DNA of 64,000 nucleotides from Allolobophora icterica. Its lineage: Eukaryota > Annelida > Clitellata > Crassiclitellata > Lumbricidae. This document shows, one piece after another, positions 27,610 to 39,625 of the stretch. The notes beneath the pieces were generated by a model. That model saw only the letters and a program-made list of their open reading frames with translations. It searched no databases and was not told the origin of the DNA. The translations under genes and the position numbers were made by a program. Location: the NCBI GenBank assembly GCA_963556255.1, contig OY744605.1, positions 66,239,702 to 66,303,701 on the forward strand, read 5' to 3'. Numbering within the stretch: the stretch's first letter is position 1; the number at the start of each line of letters is the position of its first letter.

Positions 27610-27857
27610 GGGGCCCATGCCCGGCTATGCTGTGCCATTGGGTATAGCTGAAGGATAGCCAATGTGTGCTCAACAGTTGTCTCAGTCAGTTTGCCGTGTG
27701 TAGTTAACTGTTGACAGGTTGGGTGACAGGTTGGGTGAATCAATCCAAGGTCCTCTGCCTAAATTCTTAGGATTTTATGAGCTGGCGCTGTTGTACAGAA
27801 ATTCATGCTCATGGCTATGCAGGCATGTTTTCGTGTAATGTTATGTAAGTTGCATTG

Positions 27858-27862
27858 TCTGT

Positions 27863-27932
<70 letters not shown>

Positions 27933-27933
27933 G
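27858..27933. repeat. (TGCC)n/(TGTC)n microsatellite
   Basis: TGTC, then TGCC, then TGTC blocks of tetranucleotides. Confidence 0.95.
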
Positions 27934-28094
27934 GCTGACTGTAGGGTTGTCTTTGGGGCTGTGTGATTTGTGTAGACATTTATGACTGTAGAGGTTTGTA
28001 ATATGAAATGTGTTGGCCTGTGCACAGTTGAACTGTAGTCCAGATAATTACAGAGTGAGCCTAGTTATTGAAAATGATCATTTTACTGAAAACT

Positions 28095-28300
28095 ACCGTT
28101 TTAGTGGATTGTTTTAGCACTGGCCTTGCAATGTGGGGGCAGGGTTTGAGTCTACCCCCATCCCTCGAGACAGTTACTGTATTGGGACCTTGAGCAAGTC
28201 CTTTACCCACAACTGGTCAGCGGCTTCAATTGAAGCATATTGCATAGTCATTGCATGGTGGCAATAGATAAATGTTGACCAGAAATAATTATTATTATAT
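28095..28300 (+). mobile_element. SINE-like repeat (CTTGAGCAAGTCCTT type)
   Basis: Contains GGCAGGGTTTGAGTCTACCC (box-B-like), then ACCTTGAGCAAGTCCTTTAC, and ends in ATTATTATTAT. Shares the middle block with the repeat at 61765-61985. Confidence 0.55.
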
Positions 28301-28432
28301 TATTATTGTCTGGCTATGATTACTCTGAAGCATATATGCAATGCATGTGGATGTATGTATGTGTGAATGTAAACAAGTGTTGCATATCTTTAGAAATGAA
28401 AAAGTTTTGCATTTCAAGCATATTCTACCATA

Positions 28433-29175
28433 GGCGCCGTAACAAAACGGCGCAGGACAAAACAGTGCAGACATAACGGCGCAGTACAAAGATTATGATA
28501 CCCGTCTAGTGATTGTTTGATTATTAGTGATCAAAAAGTGCCGTTCATCCCGCTTCTAGTTTAATCTACATTTTAATCGTTCTTCCCGCTTCTAGTTTAA
28601 TTTACATTTTAATCGTTCATCCCGCTTCTAGTTTAATTTACATTTTAATCGTTCATCCAGCTTCTAGTTTAATTTACATTTTAATCGTTCATCCAGCTTC
28701 TAGTTTAATTTACATTTTAATCGTTCATCCCGCTTCTAGTTTAATTTACATTTTAATCGTTCTTCCCGCTTCTAGTTTAATTTACATTTTAATCGTTGAT
28801 CCCGCTTCTAGTTTAATTTACATTTTAATCGTTCTTCCCGCTTCTCATTTTAGATATATTTTAATCGTTGATCTTGCTACTAATGTTAGCTATATTTTAG
28901 CTATATTGGGAAGATACTGTATTACTTATATTGGCAGGCAAAGAAGGGGTAGACGCGCAAATATTATGACAACGTATGAACTATGAACTAAAAGACTTGA
29001 TGAAGTTACACAGTTATTTATAGTAATATATTTTAGTATATATTAAACTACTATAAACTATTGTTCTTTCGTTCAGTTTTGCGCCGTTTTGTCTGCGCCG
29101 TTTTGTACTGCGCTGTTTTGTTGCAGCGCCGTTTTGTCTGCGCCGTTTTGTCCTGCGCCGTTTTGTCGGCACATC
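28433..29175. mobile_element. 743-bp element with GCGC/ACAAAAC subterminal repeats
   Basis: Both ends carry clustered ACAAAACGGCGCAG words in inverted orientation (left 28433-28490, right 29075-29175). The flanks share the 9-bp duplication TCTACCATA (28424-28432 and 29176-29184). Nine 36-bp tandem units fill 28553-28876. There is no coding capacity. A 9-bp duplication fits Mutator-like elements; 8 bp would also be possible. The family is unknown to me. Confidence 0.85.
28553..28876. repeat. nine 36-bp tandem repeats
   Basis: Units start CTTCTAGTTTAATTTACATT and end TTAATCGTTCATCCCG, spaced exactly 36 bp (28553, 28589, 28625 and on). The first eight are nearly identical; the ninth is diverged. 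They are internal to the transposable element. Confidence 0.95.
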
Positions 29176-29349
29176 TCTACCATATGTATTTAACTAAGAA
29201 ATTTAGTGATGAATTTACTTTTGCTAACAAACTGATTGACTAGTGTTCCCATTTGAAATACATGCATTAGAGGGTGACATTATTTATCCAATGATGAAGT
29301 GACGGGTAGTCGGTTACCTGCTGGAAATGAAGAATGGTACCTGGATCGT

Positions 29350-29826
29350 GATTATCCATCAGTTGTTCAGCACGATCCTCAACTGCCCTAGCACTTCTCC
29401 ACCCTTACGTCACCTCATCACTGAAATTTGTGAATCACTCCATAGCTGTCCCACCCTTCTGGAACAAACTCCCACCAGTACTACAAGAAATATCAGATCC
29501 ATCCTACAAACTCATCGAAACCTCATCTCTTGCTATCTCTCCACAGGTCTTTCATTTAAAACTGAAAACACTGCTCTTTCACAAAACATATCCCAGTCCC
29601 TCCTCTTCCCCTAACCTCCCTCGCCGTTTCAACTGTAAACACCAGTGCACCACCCACCTTTGCCGTCGGACAGTCTGCCTGATTGAACCCTTTGGACCTT
29701 CATCTGGAAGCGATTTCACTCCCGCTTATCGATTATGATTTGACTGAGTGCCTGTGAATCGGCTGGTTCCCGCGATTTGCTTTTTTGGGCGCTGTAGAAA
29801 TCTTGAGATTACGATTTACGAAATTT
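29350..29826 (+). mobile_element. LINE C-terminal and 3'-end remnant
   Basis: One frame reads VPPFWNKLPPVLQEISDPSY and then VFHLKLKTLLFHKTYP, the typical C-terminus of a non-LTR reverse transcriptase. About 140 bp on comes the shared 3' end (GTGAATCGGCTGG..., GCGCTGTAGAAATC, GAGATTACGATTTACGAAAT). The upstream reading frame is shifted. Confidence 0.8.
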
Positions 29827-31743
29827 GGACTCCTGCCCGTATGTCTGAGCATTCTGACTGCGGTAGTGTCAGTTATTACCAGATATTACGTGATGTGGCT
29901 TCAGGACAGCACTGTACTGGGCTGTTCTTTTGACTTTTATTTGCAACAGGTTTATGATTTGATAAATGCCAAAGAACTCTGTCACAAATCACTTGCTTTG
30001 CTTTTGGGATGAACTTTGACCTCCTTAGACCCAGCTGTGTAAAAGTTAACACCCCACCATGTTTTTAAGCAGTTCATCAAACACTCATGTAACGGGTCTT
30101 TGCGAGCCTGGGATCTTTCAGAGTTGTTATATTGCACTTGAAATTGACGGCGGCTTAGGGTGTTCAGTTTTATCAGCTTCAGGTGTATAAATGTCATAAA
30201 TGTATAATAATAGTAGTAGTAGTGGTAGTAGTAATAATGATGCTAATTATAATTGTAGTAATAATTATAAGAACTACTCAGATAGTTATCTATCAAAATA
30301 GTACTTAGTAGTAATAGTATTATTCAGAACAATGTAACACAGTGATGGTCAATTGGCAGAGTGCTCATTACCATGCATACACATACATTTATGTATGATT
30401 TTATGTATATATGTACATAATACATGCATAAATACATATCATTTTACTGTGTTACGGTTTTACAGTGTTGCGACACTACAGTGTTGCTGTAGATCATTAG
30501 AAATACTTCCTGTAATATCGGACACTTTGAATAGAATTTGAACCTGGGTCTGATGGTTGACACTAAAATTTCTTTGAGAGTGTTAAGGTGGTGTTTTAGA
30601 AACCTTGAACCCTGACAACTTCTTCCTTTCTGCTAGATTTGTTTATGGGGCAAGTTCAGAATGCCCTTTCGCTGTTTTTATGCTCCAAAGTCCGTATCAG
30701 AAAACCTCCAAAACTTGTAAGAAACTACAAATTTATTCATGATAGAAATGACTGCAGATATGTCACAGCATGAGCTCCCTCCACTGAAACAGTCATCAAG
30801 TACTTTGGTATAAATAAGCTGTATAAATCAGCCTGCTTGGAAAAAATGGCATTGCATGTGCATCACTTTCAGGTGATTGGCTATAAGTCTTGTGAAAATT
30901 ATAGGCATTTTATGCATAGTAAATTTCTGTTATTATAACAGTAACAGTAAATTATTATTTTTTATTAAATTGTAGTACTTAGTATTGTTATATTGATTGG
31001 CCAAATGTAGACAGATGAGGAACCTCAGCAAGATTTAGAAATTAGATTATACATGTTCTCATTATACACTTCGTCATGCATCTGTTTATGAGCCATGTAA
31101 TCATCATCATAATCAGCCCCTGACGTAAGCCATCTGGTGGCATTGATGGGAATAGTTACTGATCTCCATTCTCGTGGTATAGTCAGCTTTTGCGTAGGTG
31201 GGGCAGCGTTGTTTAGGGCATAATTGCAGGGTCCCTAGATGGACAGAAGTAAATATGTTGTGAGGGAAAGCGCTAACTTACTGGACTCGGGTAGGTGAGA
31301 TAATTATTAGATAATAAGTTGATCCGGTGTTGATATTGTGTTTGGGAGCAAGGCCGTACAATCTATCTAAATCGTCTCTTGCAATACTACGGCCAAAGGT
31401 TCAGCAGGCTTCAAAGGATCTGTTATAGCCGAATGCTCTTCCAGCCATAACCAAGCGGCGGCCTGAAGCAGCCATGGCCTAGTACAGTTCATCTCTGTAT
31501 GCATGTATGTGCACACACGTAAATACATAAAGGCTTATGTGTGTGTTTGTGTAACTGTGTATGTGTGTATGTTTGTGTAATTGTATGCATGTTCCTCGCT
31601 GTTTTGCTTAACTGAAAGGGCTGACCTAACCAGGTGTAATTATATCTGTGGCCTGAATAAGTGGAGTTGTTATGGTCGGGTCTTGTACGTGCCTGCCTCT
31701 TTGTGCCTGCGCCTCTAGCCGTTCTATGCCAAATGCATGTCAG
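29827..31743. other. intronic, nothing firm
   Basis: No exon with a matching phase is convincing. A 92-base block at 30639-30730 has CTTTCTGCTAG and TT|GTAAGA edges and would end in the right phase, but its peptide fits no tensin and misplaces the C1 Cys. Confidence 0.4.
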
Positions 31744-31960
31744 CCTGTCCGTTGGCTTGTATGTCGCTGTCAGTTTGGTGCCTGTCCGTTGGCTTGTATG
31801 TCTCTGTCAGTTTGGTGCCTGTCCGTTGGCTTGTATGTCTCTGTCAGTTTGGTGCCTGTCCGTTGGCTTGTATGTCTCTGTCAGTTTGGTGCCTGTCCGT
31901 TGGCTTGTATGTCTCTGTCAGTTTGGTGCCTGTCCGTTGGCTTGTATGTCTCTGTCAGTT
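31744..31960. repeat. 37-bp minisatellite, six units
   Basis: Near-identical units of CCTGTCCGTTGGCTTGTATG followed by TCTCTGTCAGTTTGGTG. As 37 is not a multiple of three the repeat cycles through all frames, which explains three overlapping 115-156 codon frames here. Confidence 0.97.
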
Positions 31961-33364
31961 CGTCTGTCTGTGTATATGTCTGTCAGACTTTGTCCGTCTG
32001 TGTGTGGGTCTGTTTGTAGGCCTTTTAAGGTTGCAAGCAGAGGGAGGGATGAAGGGAGGGTTATGTGGACCTATCATCTGGTCTGTTTGTTTCTCCTTGT
32101 GGTGTAGTAAGTGTTTCATCCTGCTGTTGATTGGAGGATTTCATTTCCTCTCAACTTGGAGCCTACTGGATTATGTACAGCAATGCTACCGGAAATTAAA
32201 ATGTTAGTACCTTCTGGGCCCCTTGCGACGGCATCAGTAAGGTAAGGGAAGTTTACCATTCACTTGGTGGGGGTGGTGCCAAATGGTGAATGAAATTGGT
32301 GTTTGGAGTGGAGATGGTGATGATCATGGGTTCATTTGTTCCTGAAGTAAACAAGTAATGCACCCAGCTGGATATTTATGGTGTCTTGACGAACTCATCA
32401 GCGGCTCTGGACATGGCTGTTTAACTGAGTGTAGGATTCACTGCCTATAAATTCCAGGTATTTATGCAATGACTTTTAAGAACCTCGGTGGGGTGGGGTT
32501 GCTCTACAACATGGTTGTCCGACAGACCTACGCTGGTTCATTGATTGCAACATACTGTGCTCCAGAACCGTGGTACCAGTGTATCCTAGCGCAAGGAACT
32601 GTAAGACTTATTTCCGAAGGGGCTTTGCACAATACTATCAGCCAGTACAGCAATGCTATTTTTGTTTAAAAACGTGGAATGGGTGGAGTTGGAATAGGAA
32701 TGGAATGATGTTGTGGGTTTAGGAATGACCCACTAATGGAGGAGGCATTTGATGTAATCTTAAAAGTAATGTCCAAAAGAAGCAGACATTAGTGTGGATG
32801 GAATGATGGCAGACAAGCTGTATGGTGTCTAAGCATGTTCACTGTAGTCTACTGCCAGACATTTCTGCCTCACTGCACCAAGAGGGATATTAAGTACTGT
32901 CTAGCTACAGGCCACAGTAGCTGCTTTACTATGCATGTACTGTGTGCTATGCAGATGATGTTCCATCAGGTTACTCTAGTGTCTACTGTTTTCAGACATT
33001 ATTATGTGTTAAAAGCACATTTACTGTTGCTGGAACCAGGCAGTTTGTCTAATTGCTTCAAGAGGCCACAGTAATGTCTGGCTGTAGGGCACATGCACTG
33101 TTTTATGATGAGACTCTGCTGTTTCCATTTCTTTACTGTTGAGAGCGATGGGCCTTGAAATCATCGTCTGGAACATTCCTTTTCCTCCAGTGCTATTTGG
33201 TGTTGATTGGTGAATGGTGGTCTCCATCCTGTCTGCCTCCGCAGCCAATTCTTCCCCTCTCCATCCCCTGGTAGCTAGTTATCTGTTGCTCCTCCCCCCA
33301 CAATGGATCCATTGCTCCATTGATTTATCGCGCTGCTATGTTATTTTGGGGGTTTAAATAAAGG
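31961..33364. other. intronic, with diverged repeats
   Basis: 32760-33120 holds repeated GGCCACAGTA, CTGTCTAG and AGACATT words related to 20040-20560. No exon is seen. Confidence 0.4.
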
Positions 33365-33510
33365 TGCACGATAGTTTAGTTGTTAACGTGCAGGACGGTC
33401 AGCCCAGAAGCCAGGGTTCAAATCCCAATCAGGATCATCAGGCATTTTGAGATTTCTGCCTCATTTATGCCCCTGGTGAACCAGGCTTTAGACAGTACAT
33501 TGACTGTGGC
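33365..33510 (+). mobile_element. tRNA-headed SINE
   Basis: GATAGTTTAGTTGTTAACGT (A-box region), then AGGGTTCAAATCCCAATC (B box), then ATTTCTGCCTCATTTATGCC. The body resembles that of the 48.2 kb SINE. The 3' end is missing. Confidence 0.6.
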
Positions 33511-35297
33511 TTAAGATATTTCTGAAAATGTAAATACACTGTATACATGTAGACACAGAGGAAGCACATTTAAACCGCTTCGAGTATACTCGGAGTATGC
33601 TGCAAGCGGACATGGAACATGCAGTAAGAGCAGACGCCATGCCATGCAGATAGTGAATTGTGCAGAGTAATGTAGGATTTGTTTCTGAGGCATTTTTTGT
33701 TATGATTTACTGTACCTTGAGTCAGGCATATAATCTGCTGGAATCCATTTATCAATTTGTTTTGGATCGACTGCTTTATAGCTCCTAGAAGGTTCTGTAG
33801 AGCTCTGTTATTTTATGTTGTGAGATGGTTGTTATGTTGTATGAGACAGGTGTTATGTTGTAAAATGGTAAAGGTAGCACATTTGTTGTTTACATGCTTC
33901 TGCAGAGCTTGGTAATGACACAAAGGGTTCTTTGGTGGCAGCACTGAGATAGCAGTCTAACAATGGGACACTTTTTGGTATTCATGTTGTGTCATGAAAC
34001 AGTTATGTTATGATTGCCACATAACTGTTGTATTATGTTATGTGACAGCTGTGATGTTATGTTATGTTATGTGTCGACTGTTTTGTTTTGTGGCAGATGT
34101 GATCATTTAGTGTGCCTTTTCATTGTTTGATTACGGCTAATTTTGCTTTCCATAGGCGTTGAACTGCCCTGATTGAAGATCTGTTCTTTAGTGCTCAACT
34201 GTTAATTGATGTTTTGTTCATTGTTCAGTGTGGGCTTTTGTGTTGAGCACTCTTCATCAAAATAAAGTCTATTACTCATCTGATGACTCTGTTACTCACT
34301 GACTTGTTTGCTTGTTAATTTAATGACACACTTACAAGCTTGCTCCTTTGCTCGTTGTGTAGCTCACACACTTGCTCACTGGCTTGCTTGTTCATTGGGT
34401 TGTTCACTCACTGGCTTGCTCAGTCATTGGCTTGTTCAGTCACTGGCTTGCTCACTTGCTGCTTCATTCGCCTCTTTGTGCTCTCACTCACTGGCTCTTG
34501 GAAGGGACATCATCATGTATAGTAAAAGTATATAACTGAGCCTAGTATGTTATTTAGTATTATAATATGTGGAGAGATCTGACGTTTGATGTTGGTAAAC
34601 AAAACGGATCATGTTGTATGTTTATGATAAACACCATGTCATTGGCACAACCAATCTAATAATTACCATGGTGAGTTTTCTTCTGCCAGAAACACTTCTG
34701 ACTAAAGCTTTCAAGTAATTCGATGGTTATCCAATAGTGCCAAAAAGTCCGTTGGATCCTTTTGACTAATTTGACCATCAATGTATTTCGTGCCAAACAG
34801 TCCAATGCAACATGCTTTGGAAAGTTGTTCATCGCTTTTAATCGTAATAATTGAAATTCCTGGTCGAGACCTAAACCCTGCGTACTTGGACGCGAGAACA
34901 AGATTTTCGTATCGAACCCGGTGCAGTTTATTATGTTGTGAATGCGCATACCTGTCTTGGCGTCCGTGGAGGCTGTCGGTCTGGCAGGCCAGCTGATGCA
35001 TCACCCACTGAAGGCTGAAGCAGCTGAGTAGTGTGGCTTATCCTAACTGTGGAGAGTTTCTTAGAATTACAGAGCATTGCGAGTTGGAACTAAACTAACC
35101 TGAGATGAAACTCTGTCTCACGTTTGATGTTGTGGCAGTGTCTCTCTGTCTATCTCTGTCTCTGTCTGTCTCTCTTTCTGTCTCTGTCTCTCTCTTTGTC
35201 GCTGCCTGTCTCTCTTTCTCTCTGGGCTTCTCTCTTTCTCTAACACTATTTATATACATTATACACTAGATCTCTAATAGAAGTTATATACAACAAC
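33511..35297. other. intronic; imperfect CACTGGCTTGCTC repeats at 34325-34500
   Basis: Imperfect tandem units of CACTGGCTTGCTC and variants at 34325-34500; CTCTGTC-rich sequence at 35140-35240. No exon is found. Antisense frames at 34656-35004 lack known domains. Confidence 0.45.
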
Positions 35298-35560
35298 ATT
35301 AGATCAATATGATTATGTGGGCACACAGACGAGTATTGTATATACTGTACAAGTGTTCATGTAGACCTGCAGGTACCATTATATATTGTGTGTTGTGTGT
35401 TGTGATCTAGACACATTAAATATGTATATATATAATGGTTTTTATATATGTACATGTATTTGTTACGGTTAATAGACAGTGTTTTCACTTGCTGTATATA
35501 TGTTATATTATTATATAACAATATATAAAATATATATGTATATATGTACACACATATACC

Positions 35561-35592
<32 letters not shown>

Positions 35593-35749
35593 GGTATATG
35601 TGTGTACATATATATATATATATACGGTATATGTGTGTACATATATACATATATATTTTATATATTGTTATATAATAATATAACATATATACAGCAAGTG
35701 AAAACACTGTCTATTAACCGTAACAAATACATGTACATATATATATATA

Positions 35750-35790
<41 letters not shown>

Positions 35791-35859
35791 GGTATATGTG
35801 TGTACATATATACATATATATTTTATATATTGTTATATAACATATATATATATATATAT

Positions 35860-37858
35860 CAATCAATCAATCTTTTATTTGGTAACCAAACTGAATAGGT
35901 GAACAGATAAAACAAAAAACAGGCAAATCAATTTCTGTAGTTTGGGTACACAGGTGACACAGAAAGGGCCGTGGACCCCGCTTAAACAGTGTCACCTGCA
36001 GGGTAGAATTACAAAACGTATAAACGCCAATCTTTTATTATGATACTGGTAGGTCGTAAAAAGAAACTATATTTTTTATCTTAACTAAAGGACTCGGCAA
36101 TATACACTCGGAACTATGAACCAAGGACTCATTAACCCACTTTGGTCATAATAATCCCTGGTGTCCCTGAAAAGATAAAGCTATATACGTTGTTCAAGTA
36201 GAAACGAACGCATTTTTCTTTTAAAAGACCACAGACTAGGCAACTGTCGGATGTTTAGGGGTATCTGATTATAAACGGATGGCCCGGTGAATCTAATTGA
36301 GAATAAACGAGTGTTAGTATGGGCAAATGGTTGGTGATATAGGCCGGAGTTTCTTGTCTGATACGGGTGGCGATCTAAAGTACGGCAGAAATAGTTGTCG
36401 TATACAGGCGGTAGTAGTTTATGTTCAAAACGGTACATGAATTCTCCAATCTGCATAATTCTGATCTGGTCAATTTTAATGAGCCTATGTTCGATAAAGG
36501 CCTGCTCTGTATGGGCCCTATAAGGGAGTTTGGCTACGTACCTAATTGCCCGCTTTTGAAGGGTTATTAACCTTGCTAGACTTGATTTGTAAGTGGAGGC
36601 CCAAATAACATTACAATAAGTGAGATACGGATATATAAGGGTGTGGTATAAGGTAGCGCGAATCTTAGATGATACTAATTTAGAAGCACGAGAAAGTATT
36701 TCTAGGTTTTTCGCAATCTTATTCGCAATATTCTTTATGTGTTCCTTCCAATTGAGGTTTTGGTCCACATACACTCCCAGGAATCTAGTAGAGACCACCT
36801 GGGTAATTGAGGAACCCTCAATATAAAGCTTAGGGGGTTCTGCTGGACAGTTCTTCCTGTGGGACCTGAAAAGAATGTAGTTGGTTTTATCTAAATTAAG
36901 CGTTAGTTTATTGGAGTGAAACCATTCTGCTATGGATTCCAACTCAGTATTAACTATGCGGTATAGTGAATCTAATGAGGCATGAGAACAAAACACATTA
37001 GAATCGTCGGCGAACAGAATAAAAAACATGCTAGGAGAAACATTAGGAAGGTCATTGATATAGATTAGGAAAAGAAGTGGACCCAGGTTCGATCCTTGGG
37101 GGACTCCATGTTTTATCTCCCGCAGGTCTGAGCGGATTCCATTGATACTTACAATTTGGGAGCGGCTATTCAGATAACTGGCGAACCATTTTAATTGAGT
37201 GCCTCTTATTCCATATTTATTTAGCTTATTTAATAAAATGTTATGATTCACAGTGTCGAAAGCTTTAGCTAAGTCGAAGAAAATTCCTAGGGCAAATTCA
37301 TTATTCTCTATGGCATTTGAAATTTTATCTTGCATACTAAGTAGAGGCATGTAGGAGGAATGCCCCGACTGAAAACCATGTTGGGAGGGGAATAGTAAAT
37401 TTTCTTTGGTAATAAAAGCATTAAGACGCTCATACATAATCTTTTCGAAAAATTTTGAAAAGAAAGGTAAAACCGAGATAGGCCTGTAGTTGGAAACTTC
37501 TTCCCTAGAACCCTTCTTGAATACCGGGACAACCTTAGCAACTTTTAATACTTGAGGGAAGACACCGAGCTAAAGGAAGAATTTATAATTTCTGCAAGAG
37601 GAAGAGCTACACTAGGCAGAGATGGAAGCGCAATGATTGGGTCGATGTCATCGACTCCTTTGCTGTGAGAGCAACGAAAAGAGCGGCCCAAACTCAAAAT
37701 TTCTTCTGGGGAGGTTGTACAAAGACCAAAGGAGCTTGCTTGGGAAGGATTCATAAATGCCTCAAAGGATTTGGAGGTACTAGGAATCTTATTAGCCAAG
37801 GATTGTGCAATGCCCGTGAAGTAGTTGTTAAACTTATTTGCTATTGTTTCGGGGTCTG

Positions 37859-37862
<4 letters not shown>
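35860..37862 (-). mobile_element. 5'-truncated non-LTR retrotransposon (LINE)
   Basis: Minus-strand element. Its 3' tail is (TTGA)n at 35860-35872, after a short 3' UTR with AATAAA. The coding part begins, truncated, at ~37862 with TDPETIANKFNNYFTGIAQS, the region just before the reverse transcriptase of jockey/CR1-like LINEs. No endonuclease is present. It lies inside (TA)n at the centre of the palindrome. Confidence 0.9.
36181..37437 (-). CDS. reverse transcriptase of truncated LINE (418-codon open frame)
   Basis: The open frame covers most of a non-LTR reverse transcriptase. I see FFDLAKAFDTV (residues 53-63, first catalytic Asp), GVPQGSNLGPLLF (111-123), the catalytic FADD (142-145), FHSNKLTLNLDKTNY and STRFLGVYVDQ, and the C-terminal thumb through FTGPSVYNQIPLNIR. 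FADD with this layout fits the jockey/CR1/Crack-Daphne assemblage. The true frame continues upstream (NYRPISVLPFFSKFFEKIM) to ~37565, where a one-base shift moves it to the frame of 37575-37862 (SKGVDDIDP, PLAEIINSSF). It is not a host gene. Because of the shift and missing 5' part the element should not move by itself. Confidence 0.9.
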   Translation of the reverse strand: MYERLNAFITKENLLFPSQHGFQSGHSSYMPLLSMQDKISNAIENNEFALGIFFDLAKAFDTVNHNILLNKLNKYGIRGTQLKWFASYLNSRSQIVSINGIRSDLREIKHGVPQGSNLGPLLFLIYINDLPNVSPSMFFILFADDSNVFCSHASLDSLYRIVNTELESIAEWFHSNKLTLNLDKTNYILFRSHRKNCPAEPPKLYIEGSSITQVVSTRFLGVYVDQNLNWKEHIKNIANKIAKNLEILSRASKLVSSKIRATLYHTLIYPYLTYCNVIWASTYKSSLARLITLQKRAIRYVAKLPYRAHTEQAFIEHRLIKIDQIRIMQIGEFMYRFEHKLLPPVYDNYFCRTLDRHPYQTRNSGLYHQPFAHTNTRLFSIRFTGPSVYNQIPLNIRQLPSLWSFKRKMRSFLLEQRI

Positions 37863-37889
<27 letters not shown>

Positions 37890-38149
37890 CGGTATATGTG
37901 TGTACATATATACATATATATTTTATATATTGTTATATAATAATATAACATATATACAGCAAGTGAAAACACTGTCTATTAACCGTAACAAATACATGTA
38001 CATATATAAAAACCATTATATATATATACATATTTAATGTGTCTAGATCACAACACACAACACACAATATATAATGGTACCTGCAGGTCTACATGAACAC
38101 TTGTACAGTATATACAATACTCGTCTGTGTGCCCACATAATCATATTGA

Positions 38150-38155
<6 letters not shown>

Positions 38156-38185
<30 letters not shown>

Positions 38186-38855
38186 CATTGGTGGATACTG
38201 GGAAAGCATTCAGGAGATGGCATCTTCCCCAGAAGCCAACTTTACACAAGTCTAAAGTTCTTTGGACTCCATTTTCTCAGCCTTTTAATGTAAGGTAATA
38301 TAACTAGAATTTATGTAGCACCTATGAACCTCATATATTATGTATAAATTACTTGCTATCCATTACGTATGTATATTGAAGTAATGTAACAGCCGATATA
38401 TGGTAAGATTTAAACATAACTGTTTAATTTTTCCTGCCGGCAACCGATTTATCTCTTGCAAAACTTGAATGAGGTCATTAACAAGTTTCAATAAACTTTG
38501 TGGTGACAGATTTTTGCCAGTAGTGGTGTTGCTTGTATTTCCTGTGGACTTTGACAAGACTCTTATTGTCTTTTACATGTAATGCATCTGATTTGCTATC
38601 AATTCTGTGATTCTCAATTTACATGGCGTGCACAGTTTCCTACTGTTATACCAGAACTTGAGTATAACTCTACCCTTGCCGTGGAGATTGAAATACTTTG
38701 GCTCGTTTATGTGTGTACCTTGCTCAACGAGGTTGCGTTTTGAAGAAGTTATATTTTCAAAGCTGAGTGTAATTCTTATGAGAAGTAATGTAGTGTAATG
38801 CAGTGTTGACAATTTGTGGAGCAAATAAATAGCAGGCTGCATCTAGGCTCTTTAA
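38156..38855. other. intronic, nothing recognised
   Basis: A (TA)n tract at 38153-38182, then ordinary AT-rich sequence. Confidence 0.4.
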
Positions 38856-39040
38856 TGGATGGATGGATGGATGGGTGGATGGATTGGGTGGGTGGATGGC
38901 TGGATGGATTTGGTGGATGGATGGATGGATGCCCACAGGGTGGCTGGCTGGCTGGATTAGGTGGGTGCATGGATGGATGCATGGATAGAGGGATGGATGG
39001 GTGGGAATGGGTGTGCAGAAGGACGGATGGACAGTCAAAG
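38856..39040. repeat. (GGAT)n/(GGCT)n array
   Basis: Imperfect GGAT, GGGT and GGCT tetranucleotides; frames across it are artefacts. Confidence 0.93.
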
Positions 39041-39524
39041 CACTGGACTTGAGAGTTGGGGGAAAAGTGAAGAGCATTTGTTTGCACATTGACAACCGCA
39101 TTTGTATGGGGCAGTGGGCACACTGCGGTACAGTGTGGGCACTTTGACCCCAGATGAAAGTGGCTATCTGCCAATCTGGGCACCTCTCGGCCACTGACAG
39201 TTTGTCTATATGGCTTTATCCATTTTAGTGTCTGCCTCTATCAGGCATTGTGAGCTGTCTCTGGGCCGATTTGATGCACAAGGTAAACACAGATGAATGG
39301 GCAGGGTGTGTGTGGGTGTTTGTGTGTATGTGTGGGTGCGTCCATGTGTTTAACAGAACAATTTGATATGTTTGCCCAGTTGCGGCCTTAGCGATTGATG
39401 CTCTGACTGACAGAGAGAATAAGATTCCGAATGCTGATGCCGCTGGTACTGATGCTGGTGGCTCCGGTCTTGTGTTTGCTTCATGGAAAACATTGTGTAA
39501 TTGTTAGTTAAGACAAAACTGATG

Positions 39525-39625
39525 TGAAGTGGAAGAAGAGCAGTCCCTCAAGGTAACCTCATGGCCAAGAGGCAGCCATGGGAAGAAGTGGTAGGAATTT
39601 CATTTCTGTAACCTATAGATATGAT
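39525..39625 (-). mobile_element. SINE 3'-end fragment, inverted
   Basis: GAAGAAGAGCAGTCCCTCAA, then GGCAGCCATGGGAAGAAGTG, matches the 3' end of the SINEs at 43625 and 62100. Confidence 0.65.

Larger units (their letters stand above)
35298..38155. repeat. large palindrome with ~265-bp arms split by a LINE
   Basis: The left arm 35298-35562 and right arm 37888-38155 are inverse copies that differ mainly in TA repeat number; both carry GTGGGCACACAGACGAGTAT, ACCTGCAGGTACC and AATAGACAGTGTTTTCACTT or their inverses. A partial second right arm (35588-35740) and a short third piece (35790-35850) follow the left arm. The LINE at 35860-37862 then separates them from the full right arm. Tracts of (TA)n mark every junction. 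Confidence 0.85.

Noticed and set aside
28553..28876. CRISPR-like array of 36-bp repeats
   Set aside because: Units are adjacent with no unique spacers, there are no cas genes, and it lies inside a transposable element in animal DNA.
30639..30730. Possible tensin linker exon (CTTTCTGCTAG ... TT|GTAAGA)
   Set aside because: Phase fits, but the peptide places Cys four residues after the C1 ligand and resembles no tensin; 25945 fits slightly better.
31661..32207. 148-156 codon frames encoding a repeated Cys/Leu/Val protein
   Set aside because: 37-bp minisatellite cycling through all frames; no splice or domain support.
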